The notes beneath the pieces are model-generated. The model worked only from the letters and a program-made list of their open reading frames with translations. It was not told the DNA's origin and ran no database searches. Made by a program: the position numbers and the translations under genes. This document shows, in pieces, positions 7,622-16,599 of a stretch of DNA of 48,802 nt. This stretch comes from a bacterium (GTDB lineage: Bacteria; Desulfobacterota; DSWW01): assembly GCA_028277985.1 (NCBI GenBank), contig JANQFG010000199.1:1-48802 (forward strand), read 5' to 3'. Position 1 is the stretch's first letter, and every line of letters starts with the position of its first letter.

Positions 7622-8806
7622 TTACGGAATCTCTGTTCCCAAGACGGTTACCTGGGCATCCATGTAGGTCCCGCCCGTTCCTGTCTTTACGGCAAACTTG
7701 GCTCCTTCCACCTGCCTGTCGCCCGCCCTTCCCATGAGTTGACGGGCCGTCTCCACCGTGATGGCCACACCGCCTCCCGCACCGGTATGCCCCTGGGACA
7801 GCATGCCCCCATTGGTGGTGCATGGGATCTTTCCGCCCGGCCACGTGTCGCCTCGCAGGAACATCTCGCCCGCTTCGCCTCTCTTGCAGAGGCCGATCTC
7901 CTCAAAGGCGATGACCTGATAAATGGGGTAGGAATCATAGATTTGGGCCACGTCGATGTCGCCGGGTGTGATTCCGGCTTGTTCGAACGCATCTTTGCCG
8001 GCTTGAGCCCACCCGTACCTGGAAATGTCCGGCTCCTGGGAAAAGACATGGTGGGTTACGATTCCCCCTTCCCCAAGAATATAGGCCGGTTGGTCGGTAA
8101 GGTCCTTTGCCCGCTCAGCCGAGGTGACAATGAATGCGGATCCACCGTCAAAGAGCATATTAGACATCTTGGCCCTGAGCGGTGTGGAAAGCATTTTGGA
8201 CGCCATGACTTCCTCGATGGTGAGGGGCTTTCGGAAGAAGGCGTTCGGGTTCAGTTCCGCCCACTTCCGATTGGAAACACAGACCGCCGCAAAATGCTCG
8301 TCCGTGCATCCCGTCTCGTACTTGTACCGCGTTGTCGACAACGAGGCCACGGTGGAGTAGTGCTGGCCGTAGGGAACCTCCCATTCAGGAGAAATGCCTG
8401 AAACAGCGAACAGGTCGATTCCTCCCTGCGCAGAGAGGCCGGTGCCCAGCTTCTCCGAATGAACAAACAGCACGCACTTCGCGACACCGCTTGCGATCAT
8501 GGCTGAGGCCATTTGCAGCCCCGTGCTGCTGCTTGACCCGCCCGAAAAGATCAGGCAGTTCTTCTTGCAGTTCTTGAGCCCAAGCTCTTCGGCCAATCGG
8601 GCCGTCGTCAACTCTCCAATATAGGAGAAGCTGAACATGGCGGCCGTGGGCATGACGAAGTCGATTTCATCCTTGTCGATGCCCGCATCCCGAATGGCCT
8701 GTCTTGCAGATTCCACGGCATGGTAGATGGCCGGCTTCTCGGGGAATCTTCCGGTCGGGACCTCACCGGTTCCCACGATTGCGACTTTCCCTTTCACACT
8801 GCCCAT
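7622..8806 (-). CDS. Thiolase-fold protein without the nucleophilic Cys; Ltp2-like retro-aldolase candidate
   Basis: This 394-residue protein has full thiolase length. In true thiolases a CxSG motif carries the cysteine that is acylated. The aligned stretch here is four serines at 91-94 followed by TGLQMA, so Ser93 stands where the cysteine should be. The C-terminal CGG motif is also replaced, by GTGGTY. A histidine remains in SQGH. The segment YDSYPIYQ, followed by a glycine- and acid-rich loop, resembles the YDHF region of Ltp2, a steroid aldolase reported to use tyrosines. With a DUF35 partner 15 bases downstream, a MaoC hydratase next and an acyl-CoA dehydrogenase 34 bases upstream, cleavage of a 3-hydroxyacyl-CoA by retro-aldol is the best reading. 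A non-catalytic or condensing role cannot be excluded. Confidence 0.8.
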   Translation of the reverse strand: MGSVKGKVAIVGTGEVPTGRFPEKPAIYHAVESARQAIRDAGIDKDEIDFVMPTAAMFSFSYIGELTTARLAEELGLKNCKKNCLIFSGGSSSSTGLQMASAMIASGVAKCVLFVHSEKLGTGLSAQGGIDLFAVSGISPEWEVPYGQHYSTVASLSTTRYKYETGCTDEHFAAVCVSNRKWAELNPNAFFRKPLTIEEVMASKMLSTPLRAKMSNMLFDGGSAFIVTSAERAKDLTDQPAYILGEGGIVTHHVFSQEPDISRYGWAQAGKDAFEQAGITPGDIDVAQIYDSYPIYQVIAFEEIGLCKRGEAGEMFLRGDTWPGGKIPCTTNGGMLSQGHTGAGGGVAITVETARQLMGRAGDRQVEGAKFAVKTGTGGTYMDAQVTVLGTEIP

Positions 8807-8840
8807 GATCTCCTCCCTGTTCAGTGGATTGAGTGCAACT

Positions 8841-9986
8841 CTACAGCCCGAGTTGTCTTGCGATGATGTTCTTTTGTATCTGGGTGGTTCCCCCGCCGAT
8901 GGAGAGAACGAGGACGTCTCTCAAGTAGCGTTGGGCATCGTATTCCATGGTGTACCCATAGCCACCCAGAATCTGAACGCCCTCCAGGGCAACCCTTTTT
9001 GCCACTTCAGAGCAGTAGAACTTGGACATGGAGGTCTCCTTTACGCACTCCATCCCCGAGGTCTCTTTCCACGCTGCGAAATAGGCCAACAGCCTCGCGG
9101 CCTCCAGTTCCGTCGCCATATCGACCAGCTTGTGCTGGATGGCCTGGAACTGACCGATCGGTTGTCCGAACTGCTCCCGCTCCTTTGCATACTCCAGGGC
9201 ATACTCGAAGGCGCCCTGGCCGATCCCTAGCGAGCAGGCCGAAAGGAGCAGGCGCTCCTCATTCAGCAACCTCATCATCTGTTTCCAGCCGTGGTTCAAG
9301 CACTCCGGCCCGCCCAGGATGTTCTCGGCAGGGACCTTGACGTCTTCATATGTCACCTGGCACGTATTGGAGCCCCTGTAGCCCAGGTCTTTGATGGGCG
9401 TTGCGCTGAAGCCTTCCGATTGGGTCTCCACAAGGAAGTCGGTGATGCCCTTGAACTTCGACTCGGCGGTTCGCGCGTTGGTGACGACCACATCCGCGAT
9501 CCCGGCACCCGATATGAACATCTTGCTGCCGTTGATTACATAATAGTCCCCCTCGGGAACCGCCTTGGTGCGAATGCTGGCTGCGTCGGATCCGGCGTTC
9601 GGTTCCGTCAGGGCGTAGGCGAATTTCAGTTCGCCCTTGGCGAGCCTGGGAAGGTACTTCTTCTTCTGCTCCTCGTTGCCGTTTTTCGAAACGATGCTCG
9701 TGCCGTAGAGGGTGATATTGCCCGTGGCCCAGGCCAGAACCGGGATCCTCCTCGAGAGCTCCTCATCGAGGATCATCACATCGATGACGTTGCCCCCCTG
9801 GCCCCCGTACTCCTCGGGCACATTGATCCCCATGAAACCGAGATTTGTGAGCTTTCCCAGCAGCTCGTGGGGATATTCGTCCCTCTCATCGATCTCCTGG
9901 GCATATTCCCTGGAGACTTCTGTCTCCACCCACTTGCGAATCGTATCCCTGAGCATGTCCTGCTCTTCAGAGAAATGAAAATCCAT
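8841..9986 (-). CDS. Acyl-CoA dehydrogenase (IVD/LCAD-type active site)
   Basis: This 381-residue flavoprotein oxidises an acyl-CoA to the 2-enoyl-CoA. TEPNAGSDAA and the GYGYTMEY region mark the family. The usual catalytic glutamate in YEGTSE is replaced: the sequence reads IGGGTTQIQ. A Glu-Arg pair (NEERLLLSA) lies on helix G, where isovaleryl-CoA and long-chain acyl-CoA dehydrogenases carry their catalytic base. The base has therefore moved as in those enzymes, which suits a branched or bulky acyl chain. The gene starts one base after the FMN-oxidoreductase stop, implying translational coupling. No electron-transfer flavoprotein genes are present in the window, so electrons must go to an ETF encoded elsewhere. 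Confidence 0.92.
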   Translation of the reverse strand: MDFHFSEEQDMLRDTIRKWVETEVSREYAQEIDERDEYPHELLGKLTNLGFMGINVPEEYGGQGGNVIDVMILDEELSRRIPVLAWATGNITLYGTSIVSKNGNEEQKKKYLPRLAKGELKFAYALTEPNAGSDAASIRTKAVPEGDYYVINGSKMFISGAGIADVVVTNARTAESKFKGITDFLVETQSEGFSATPIKDLGYRGSNTCQVTYEDVKVPAENILGGPECLNHGWKQMMRLLNEERLLLSACSLGIGQGAFEYALEYAKEREQFGQPIGQFQAIQHKLVDMATELEAARLLAYFAAWKETSGMECVKETSMSKFYCSEVAKRVALEGVQILGGYGYTMEYDAQRYLRDVLVLSIGGGTTQIQKNIIARQLGL

Positions 9987-9987
9987 G

Positions 9988-10893
9988 TCACAACCCCCGA
10001 ACGCTCTCTCCTAATTTCTTGCATGTACTCACATAGTCGGTAACCATTTCGCGTATGATCTCGCCGGCAGGCTTGATCTCCCCTGCCTGCGCGACACTCA
10101 GCCCGGCGCTCCAGAATTCGCGCCACTTCTTGGACCTCAGGTCCGGCATGGTGTCGAACTTCTCTATGCTCTCGGCAAGCCATGTAGCAGGATTTCCCGT
10201 GATCCTGTCCGTACACACGATGTCTTCAGGGCCGGCCGCCACGACCGCTTGTTTGTATTCATCGCTTGCCCTGGATTCGGTGGATGCGATCAATCGAGTC
10301 CCCACGATGACCGCACAGGCTCCCAGCCCGATCGCGGCTGCCATCTGCGCCCCCGTGCTGATCCCCCCTGCCGCTATGACCGGCAGACCGACCTTCGATA
10401 TCAGGTGAGGCACAAGGATGATCGTGGGTGCGGTTCCTGAATGGCCGCCCGCCCCCGTTGCCACCGCGATCAAGCCGTCCACCCCTCTGTCGCGGGCTCT
10501 CAAACCCTGGTCCACCGAAATCACGTCGGCGAACACTTGCCCCCCGTTCGCGTGTACGTCGTCCAGGATGAGCCGTGGGTCTCCCAGGGAGCTAATGAAG
10601 AACTTGACCCCAAAATCGAGACACAGGGCGAGCCGTTCCTTCCATTCGAACTTCCCGGAGACATGGATGTTCACGCCAATGGGCTTGTCCGTCTTTTGTC
10701 TGATCTTGTCGAGCGTACGCCTCAGATCATCGACGGTGCGGAAGTTCGGAAGAGGAATGGCCCCCAGCCCGCCGGCTTCCGCAACGGCCACCACCAGTTC
10801 CTCGTAGGAGACGAGGAACATGGGCGCTCCGATGATCGGATAGTCCACGCCCATCATGCGTGTGAATTCTGTGTCGAGCTTCATTGCAGTCAA
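9988..10893 (-). CDS. FMN-dependent NAD(P)H oxidoreductase, nitronate monooxygenase/FabK-like
   Basis: This 301-residue TIM-barrel flavoprotein belongs to the 2-nitropropane dioxygenase family. PIIGAPM at the N-terminus, GAGGHSGT with the family histidine, and PVIAAGGISTG plus VGTRLIA for phosphate binding are visible. In an anaerobe the 'monooxygenase' label is probably misleading; FabK-like enoyl reduction or another FMN-dependent reduction is more plausible. Start choice: a TTG at 10893 directly abuts the SDR stop and has GGAGGAG eleven bases upstream, whereas ATG10884 has that site about 20 bases away, so the TTG start is preferred (298 residues from the ATG). Confidence 0.82.
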   Translation of the reverse strand: MTAMKLDTEFTRMMGVDYPIIGAPMFLVSYEELVVAVAEAGGLGAIPLPNFRTVDDLRRTLDKIRQKTDKPIGVNIHVSGKFEWKERLALCLDFGVKFFISSLGDPRLILDDVHANGGQVFADVISVDQGLRARDRGVDGLIAVATGAGGHSGTAPTIILVPHLISKVGLPVIAAGGISTGAQMAAAIGLGACAVIVGTRLIASTESRASDEYKQAVVAAGPEDIVCTDRITGNPATWLAESIEKFDTMPDLRSKKWREFWSAGLSVAQAGEIKPAGEIIREMVTDYVSTCKKLGESVRGL

Positions 10894-11658
10894 TTAGAAG
10901 AAAGCTCCTCCATTGACGACCAGGATGTGGCCCGTCATGTAGTTGGTGGCGCTCGAGGCAAGGTAGAGCGCGGATTGAGCAATCTCTTCCGGGGTTGCCA
11001 CGACCTTCAGAGGCGTAAATTTGAACTCATTCGCCATGAGCTTCTCGTTCGACCAGAGCGCCTTGCTGAAATCCGTCTTCACGATGCGCGGGGCAATCGC
11101 ATTGACCCGCACGTTGTAGGGGCCCAGCTCCATGGCCATCTGTTTGGTCAGCATGTTGATGCCGGCCTTGCTTATACAGTACGGCCCCAACCCTTCCGCC
11201 GGACTCACACCCCCTGCGGAAGAGATGTTGATGATGTTCCCGGATTTCTGGTCGCGCATGATCTTGCCGACCAGTTTGCTCAGCGTGAAATAGCCTTTGA
11301 GGTTCGTCGTGACGATGTGGTCAAAGACCTGCTCGTCCGTGTCCACGATGGCTCCCATGGCCGGGTTGGTGGCTGCGTTGTTGACGAGCACGTCGATCTT
11401 GCCGAATTCATCCATGGTCTTCTGTACGAGGTTCTCCAGCTCTTCGGTCTTCTTGGCGTGGGCGGAAACGCAAAGGGCTTTTACCCCCTTCGCCTTGATC
11501 TCCTCGCCGACCGCTTCGAGATCGGGGAGTTTCCGGCTGGCAATCACCACGTCCGCCCCTGCGTCCGCAAAGGCCAGCGCGATCGACTTTCCGATCCCTT
11601 TGCTGCCACCTGTAACCAGAGCCACTTTTCCTTCCAAAGAAAGATAAGAACTGTCCAT
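10894..11658 (-). CDS. Short-chain dehydrogenase/reductase
   Basis: This 254-residue classical SDR oxidises or reduces a hydroxyl/keto group with NAD(P). TGGSKGIG (residues 16-23) binds the cofactor, NNAA is at 93-96, Ser146/147, Tyr160 and Lys164 (YCISK) form the active site, and the C-terminus is normal. No clear Asp follows strand beta-2; the sequence IASRKL suggests possible NADP preference. Within the operon it could act on the hydroxyl made by the MaoC hydratase or on a ring alcohol, as in steroid and bile-acid pathways. It is directly followed by the FMN oxidoreductase with no gap. Confidence 0.92.
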   Translation of the reverse strand: MDSSYLSLEGKVALVTGGSKGIGKSIALAFADAGADVVIASRKLPDLEAVGEEIKAKGVKALCVSAHAKKTEELENLVQKTMDEFGKIDVLVNNAATNPAMGAIVDTDEQVFDHIVTTNLKGYFTLSKLVGKIMRDQKSGNIINISSAGGVSPAEGLGPYCISKAGINMLTKQMAMELGPYNVRVNAIAPRIVKTDFSKALWSNEKLMANEFKFTPLKVVATPEEIAQSALYLASSATNYMTGHILVVNGGAFF

Positions 11659-11725
11659 CTCTCTCCTCCATCGTTCGAATGTTAGGTCTTTGAGCCGGGA
11701 AAAATACGTTCAGGACATCTTCGTC

Positions 11726-13306
11726 CTACCAATTGGCAGCTGCCTTGGGAATCCCCCTGTGGTAGTGCGGATAGATCTCTGTTTCCAGATCGGTCCCCAT
11801 GATGGTGTCCACACACATGATCGCCGACAGGGAAGCACCATCCACACCGCCGCCCCAGAGTCTTTCGCCATACTGATCACCGACGAAGTACAGGCCGTCC
11901 ACATACGGGCTCTTCACGTCCGGACGTGTTTCGCCGATCGGGCGCCAGTTACCGTATGCTTCATCAGAAGGCGTCCAGAGAACGAACTCCACGTTCTCTT
12001 TCCAACCCTTGAAGGTTCTGCGAAACCAGTCCATACAGTAGTTGATCACCCGCATGACCTTCTTCGGGTCCCTCATTTCTTGATCCGTCAAGGCCGTGGA
12101 AAAGAGAAAATCCCTTTTCCCTTCCGGGCCCCTTTTCGCGCATGCAGCCATGCTCCACATCACCATGTCAACGGCACCGATGTATCCCTCGTGCTGGATG
12201 ATACCCGGCATCCAGATGAAGCTTCTCTCGTCAATCCCAAAGGGGTCCCAAACGTTATCCTTGATCCCGATGAGTGCCGTCAGAAGCCCTGCGGACCAGA
12301 ATTTCGTTTGAAGCAGGTCGACCCACTCAGCGGGGAAATGGCGTGGGTGGAGCACATTGAAGATATGCTTGGGTGGGATGTTGCAGATGACGGTTTCCGC
12401 TTCCAAGGTCTCGAATTCGCCTTTCTTGTTTCGAACCATCACCCCTCTTGCCTTGCCGCCCTCGACGATGATTTCCTCCACCGGGGTTGACCGAAAGACT
12501 TCTCCTTCCGCGGCGTTGAGCGCTCTCTCCATCGCCAGCGGTATTGCGATACATCCGGGTTCGTTCATGGTCGCAACAGAGCCCGAATGGAGATTCATCC
12601 CGATGTCCCTGGCCATGGCCATGTATCCCAGGAAGTCGCCGGCGGGCGCCATCCTGGGTTCGGCCATGGCATTCTGGCAGGCCATGACCACCTTGAGGTA
12701 CGTATATGCCTCCTCGTTCTCTGTGAGGCCTCGCTGTTCAAGCCATGTCTGGACGTCGATGTCCATGGCGGCGGCACACTCTTCCATGGTGAGCCGGCCC
12801 ATCTGCTTCAAGGCGGAAAGAGTCGCCTTGAAGCCCTCTTCGCTCTGCCAGGGATACGGCTGCCCAACCTGGTACATCTTGAAGCCCTTGGCGGCATCCA
12901 CATATCCCAAGCCCCTGTTCACAGGCATGTCTTCCGGCTCGCCAAGATGTTCGAGCAGAAGACGGACCCTGGATTTGTTTCCCCAGAAAAGACCGTGGCC
13001 GCCGTTTTCAAAGGTCCAGCCGTCCAGAAGCCCCTTTGCGAAAATGGTCTTTATGTCCGGCTCGCAATAGGACACCCAGCAACGGGTGTCTGCAAGGGAC
13101 TTCATGAAACCCCGATGGTCGAGCTCCTGGCCGTCAATGGCCACCTTGTCACCTTTGCCCACGTAGGAGGCAACCCGCCCGCCTATATGGGGGGACTTCT
13201 CCAAGACCGCCACTCTCTTGCCGTGGTCCTTTGCCAAGAGGGCGGCTGCTCCGCAACCGCCTACGCCCGATCCGACCACCACGGCATCATACTGCTTCTT
13301 CGCCAT
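11726..13306 (-). CDS. CrtI/phytoene-desaturase-like FAD oxidoreductase
   Basis: This 526-residue flavoprotein (from ATG13306) begins with a dinucleotide-binding GSGVGGCGAA motif and an acidic end of strand 2 (LEKSPHIGGR). Near the C-terminus it has the FAD-closing segment GLYFVGDQYGERLWGGG typical of the phytoene desaturase/retinol saturase/amine oxidase group. A strong AAGGAGG site eight bases before ATG13306 decides the start over an in-frame ATG at 13348. Such enzymes desaturate or saturate C-C bonds of hydrophobic isoprenoid-like molecules, which would fit the envelope and CoA genes around it. The precise substrate is unknown. A 138-base gap separates it from the URO-D gene upstream, the largest gap in the operon. 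Confidence 0.85.
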   Translation of the reverse strand: MAKKQYDAVVVGSGVGGCGAAALLAKDHGKRVAVLEKSPHIGGRVASYVGKGDKVAIDGQELDHRGFMKSLADTRCWVSYCEPDIKTIFAKGLLDGWTFENGGHGLFWGNKSRVRLLLEHLGEPEDMPVNRGLGYVDAAKGFKMYQVGQPYPWQSEEGFKATLSALKQMGRLTMEECAAAMDIDVQTWLEQRGLTENEEAYTYLKVVMACQNAMAEPRMAPAGDFLGYMAMARDIGMNLHSGSVATMNEPGCIAIPLAMERALNAAEGEVFRSTPVEEIIVEGGKARGVMVRNKKGEFETLEAETVICNIPPKHIFNVLHPRHFPAEWVDLLQTKFWSAGLLTALIGIKDNVWDPFGIDERSFIWMPGIIQHEGYIGAVDMVMWSMAACAKRGPEGKRDFLFSTALTDQEMRDPKKVMRVINYCMDWFRRTFKGWKENVEFVLWTPSDEAYGNWRPIGETRPDVKSPYVDGLYFVGDQYGERLWGGGVDGASLSAIMCVDTIMGTDLETEIYPHYHRGIPKAAANW

Positions 13307-13444
13307 TCGATAACCTCCTTTGTTTGAAAAGACAACGTTCTTCCACACGCAACTACTGCTGAAGCACTACGTCTAAACAGCAAAATCTGAATCGGGCAGC
13401 CACAGGATACCGGACAAGGGTTTTTGGAGTCAAAAGATGGCACG

Positions 13445-14572
13445 CTATCGCCCGCACGGCTGGTATGACTTGCCCGTGTTGAGAATCGCTTCGAAGTTCT
13501 CCGGCTTTGTTTGATAGGGTATCATGCATCCGACATTCAGTAGCAGGCCGCCGTTGTAGCCCACTTCGTCGATCAGTCTCCTGCAATAAGCCTCCACTTC
13601 CTCCGGGGTCCCGATGGACAGCAGGGTGGGATGTATGTCGCCTCCAAGACACAAATGGTTCCCCAGAACCTCTTTGGCTGCGAAGATATCTGTGCAGCCG
13701 TCGAGGTCGAGGACGACGGAGCCTTTCGGCAACTGTTTGAAGTAGGGCAGATTCTTGTCCCAGCACTGATCCAGATGGAAGACCGTGACGATCCCTTCCG
13801 ACCAGAAGGCATCCACGATGTCCATCGTGTACGGCCACCAGAAGCGCTCGAATATCTCCATAGGGTAAAAGAAACACCCCGCCCTTTCCTCGGTACACTC
13901 CATGATCTTGGCACCGGAGGCTTTCGCTATTCCGACAGCCGTTTCGATCCAGACCGGCACCAGGGCTTTCATCGCCTTCTCAACTTTGTCGGGGCGGTAG
14001 TAGAGGTCTTCGGTGAACTTGACCATCGACCGGGTAAGAGACATCCAGAAGAAGGGATGCACGGCCCAGGTCGGGAAGTACGGTATGGCCCCTCTCCCCT
14101 TTACGTCCTCCAGGAACTTCGCCAGCAGGGTCAGCCATTCCGTGGACAGGCTGTCCACCTGTTCGGCACGGGTCAGTTCCGAAACGCGATATACAAGATG
14201 CTCCGTCACGAATCGCTCGTACCCGATCTCTGCCAGCAAGTCATATTCATCCGGGCTCCAGACTTCGGCCTCGAGGATCTGGTTTTCCGGAGAGTCCTCG
14301 CTGGGTGACTTGGTCTTCAGGCCGTTGAGCTCGAAGATTTCGGGTGGAAGAGGGGGATTCACCGCATCCCATCCGCCGAATGCATCAAAGGCCTCGAGAA
14401 GGACATCAAGCTGTGCACCCAGACCCTGGGCTGCAATCTCCCAGGACTTGAGGCCCAGCAGTCTTGCCGCCGGGGCCGAATCGAGAAGGAAGGCAATGGG
14501 CACTCGATCCGGTTTCTCGAGATTGATGGCTGCCATGATTCTTTCTTCCGAGGTCATGGTTTCCTGAATCAT
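13445..14572 (-). CDS. URO-D-family corrinoid methyltransferase (MtaA-like)
   Basis: This 375-residue protein has the uroporphyrinogen decarboxylase fold used by MtaA/MtbA/CmuA-type methyltransferases, which move methyl groups to or from a corrinoid protein. It is coupled to the corrinoid protein gene by an ATGA overlap, so true UroD function in haem synthesis is very unlikely. The zinc-ligand region reads FHLDQCWD, giving H-x3-C instead of the H-x-C of MtaA, with a later cysteine in LCLGGD. Its position in a CoA-thioester operon is unusual. It could demethylate a methoxy or methyl substrate, or methylate one; the sequence does not say which. Confidence 0.83.
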   Translation of the reverse strand: MIQETMTSEERIMAAINLEKPDRVPIAFLLDSAPAARLLGLKSWEIAAQGLGAQLDVLLEAFDAFGGWDAVNPPLPPEIFELNGLKTKSPSEDSPENQILEAEVWSPDEYDLLAEIGYERFVTEHLVYRVSELTRAEQVDSLSTEWLTLLAKFLEDVKGRGAIPYFPTWAVHPFFWMSLTRSMVKFTEDLYYRPDKVEKAMKALVPVWIETAVGIAKASGAKIMECTEERAGCFFYPMEIFERFWWPYTMDIVDAFWSEGIVTVFHLDQCWDKNLPYFKQLPKGSVVLDLDGCTDIFAAKEVLGNHLCLGGDIHPTLLSIGTPEEVEAYCRRLIDEVGYNGGLLLNVGCMIPYQTKPENFEAILNTGKSYQPCGR

Positions 14573-15207
14573 TGTTGTCTTCCCCCGTTCTGTCTCACGC
14601 AGTAGGTAACACCCTCCATGGCATCCAGCGTCTGGAAGTCCGCGCCGATGTGGTCCTTGAGCGCGGGGGTGGTCACTCCGCCTCCGACCATCAGCTTGAC
14701 CCGGTCCCTCAGGCCCGACTCGACCAGTAGTTCAGAGGCCTCTTTCATCGACGCAAAGGCCGAGGTGATCAGGGCGGAGAAGCCGACGAAGTCGGGGTTT
14801 ACCTCTTTCACCTTGTCCACCAAAACTGCCGGCAAGACGTCCACTCCCAGATCGTGAACCTCGAAGCCCCGTGCCCGCAAGAGCGTGGCAAGGATGTCCT
14901 TGCCCAGGTCATGGATATCCCCCTTCAGGGTGGCCAGCACCACCGTTCCCAGAGGCTTTTGCGGGCGCACCCTTGCCATGTGGGGATTCAGGATCTCGAC
15001 CACGCCTTTGAAAATCTCGGCGGCCAGCATCATTTCCGCGAGATAGAATTCCCCGGTCTGGAAGCGGTCGCCCACGATGCCCATTCCCCGCCTGCACTCT
15101 TCCAGGATCTTGACCGGGTCTTCTCCTCTTTCCGCCCGTTGTCTCACCGCCTCCAGCACCTCGTCCCTTTTCAACTCCACCAGAGCCATGGCCATCTCTT
15201 CGTTCAT
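14569..15207 (-). CDS. Corrinoid (methylcobalamin-binding) protein
   Basis: This 212-residue protein has an N-terminal helical cap domain (residues 1-85) and a C-terminal Rossmann B12-binding domain. The base-off lower-ligand motif D97-x-H99-x-x-G102 (GDIHDLGK) is intact, and a glycine-rich VGGG loop follows near 177-180. It matches MtaC/MttC-like carriers that shuttle a methyl group. Its stop overlaps the ATG of the URO-D methyltransferase gene by four bases, so the two are made together. No reductive activase (RamA or RACo type) is found in the window. Confidence 0.92.
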   Translation of the reverse strand: MNEEMAMALVELKRDEVLEAVRQRAERGEDPVKILEECRRGMGIVGDRFQTGEFYLAEMMLAAEIFKGVVEILNPHMARVRPQKPLGTVVLATLKGDIHDLGKDILATLLRARGFEVHDLGVDVLPAVLVDKVKEVNPDFVGFSALITSAFASMKEASELLVESGLRDRVKLMVGGGVTTPALKDHIGADFQTLDAMEGVTYCVRQNGGRQQ

Positions 15208-15245
15208 TTCTTCCCATCCTCCAGATCTTGCGATTCATTCGAAGA

Positions 15246-16550
15246 CTACTTGCACAGCTTCTGAAAACCACCCAGGGAGTAGTCATTCCTGTCCTGTACT
15301 GCATACACGGCCTGCAAGTACTTCGGGTTTGCAAGGTCTATCACGCTGGAATGATCCGTTCGATCATCGGTCACCACGATTGAGGTGGACATGAAGAGGC
15401 GCATGCTGTCGTCTGCGCTCTTGAAGCCCCCGTAGGACATCCAGAGCGTTTTCCAGTAGTCGCCGGCACGATCGTGGATAACCTTGAATGCGAGGACAGC
15501 GGGCACTTCCACATCGGCCCATATCTCCTGGACTCCGTAGTTGTAGTAGGGATCTTTCGGCGTGAACTGGATGACGTAGATGGGCCGTTTCACCCAAAGG
15601 AGGCTGGTCGGCGCCCAGGGTGCACCCTGCCACCCTTCTTTCTGATGCCCGTACGCAACAGGCTTCATCCCGCCTGTGGTGTGCCATTCCCCCAACGCAT
15701 TCTTCTCCAAGGCTTGGGGGGACGGATCCAGGAAGCCAATGAGCCCTTCTTGCTTCCGTAGGACTTTCCATTCGAAGTCGGAGATCTTTCCATCGAAGCC
15801 CCAGGCATCATCCACACAGAGATCCGATCCGATGTAAGCGTCGGAACGGTTTGCCGGACTCATCCGACGGACTCTCCGGATCGCAGGTATGTATGCAAAG
15901 GTATTGTCCTTTCGCTCGTCGAGAAAGCGCCACAGCAACACATTGGTCCCTGCGATATCGAAAGGGGCCAGAATCTGCAGGATCGAAAAACGTTCGATCC
16001 CTCCCCGGTTCGACTCGCTTCTGGCCGGGCCGTGTCCGGTGAGCGGATACTGCATCCAAGCGCACTGTACATCCCGGTCATAACCCGTATTGCGGCTTAC
16101 CCAGGCCCCGTCGTAGGGAAGCCGTACGTTACCCTGCGTGTACGCATAGTAGTTTCTGTTGTGCATGATCTTTTCGGCCGCCCTTGGACCCTCGGGCGCG
16201 ACATCCGGGAAAGGGATGCCCTCGACGAATTTCGGGGGCTTGCCCGTCTCTGTGTCGATGACCAGACTATTCGGGTCTAGATCGTACTTGCCTCTGTTCG
16301 GCTCCAGAGACGCTCGGGCCGCCGGGGGAAAGTAGTCTTTCGGATCATAGGCAAGCCGGCCTACATGGAGCACCAAATCCCCCTTCTTCACCCAGTCGAG
16401 TACCGGCTCCGGCAGAAGTCCTTCGGCCTGTTTCCAGTTCGTCTTGTCAATGACCTCTCCTTGGGAAACATCGGCTGAGACAGTGGGGCAGGCCCAAACC
16501 AGCAGGAAGAGGGTAACCAGGCTCGCCTCGAAACATTTCCTTGCGTTCAT
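15246..16550 (-). CDS. DUF1329 exported envelope protein
   Basis: This 434-residue protein has a cleavable signal peptide (hydrophobic residues 9-22, likely cleavage after VSA) and belongs to the DUF1329 family, whose fold resembles LolB/LolA lipid-binding proteins. It ends at the typical WVKRPIYV and NYGVQEIW segments. DUF1329 genes usually pair with DUF1302 genes, as here (49-base gap), in Proteobacteria that grow on hydrophobic compounds including steroids. The periplasmic side of hydrophobic substrate transfer is the likely role, by inference from family and neighbour. Confidence 0.85.
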   Translation of the reverse strand: MNARKCFEASLVTLFLLVWACPTVSADVSQGEVIDKTNWKQAEGLLPEPVLDWVKKGDLVLHVGRLAYDPKDYFPPAARASLEPNRGKYDLDPNSLVIDTETGKPPKFVEGIPFPDVAPEGPRAAEKIMHNRNYYAYTQGNVRLPYDGAWVSRNTGYDRDVQCAWMQYPLTGHGPARSESNRGGIERFSILQILAPFDIAGTNVLLWRFLDERKDNTFAYIPAIRRVRRMSPANRSDAYIGSDLCVDDAWGFDGKISDFEWKVLRKQEGLIGFLDPSPQALEKNALGEWHTTGGMKPVAYGHQKEGWQGAPWAPTSLLWVKRPIYVIQFTPKDPYYNYGVQEIWADVEVPAVLAFKVIHDRAGDYWKTLWMSYGGFKSADDSMRLFMSTSIVVTDDRTDHSSVIDLANPKYLQAVYAVQDRNDYSLGGFQKLCK

Positions 16551-16599
16551 AGCAATCCTCCCTTGTCGGTCTAGTGCGGACGTAGTCGCCGCACGTCTC

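Noticed and set aside
6617..8401. A 594-codon open frame on the plus strand
   Set aside because: It is antisense to three well-supported genes (MaoC, DUF35, thiolase-like) and shows no domain motifs.
9988..10893. Reading the FMN enzyme as an oxygen-using nitronate monooxygenase
   Set aside because: The family also contains FabK-like reductases, and the surroundings are those of an anaerobe; the oxygenase role is not supported.
13445..14572. Haem-pathway uroporphyrinogen decarboxylase (hemE)
   Set aside because: It is translationally coupled to a corrinoid protein gene and carries a zinc-ligand-like motif, as in methyltransferases of this fold.
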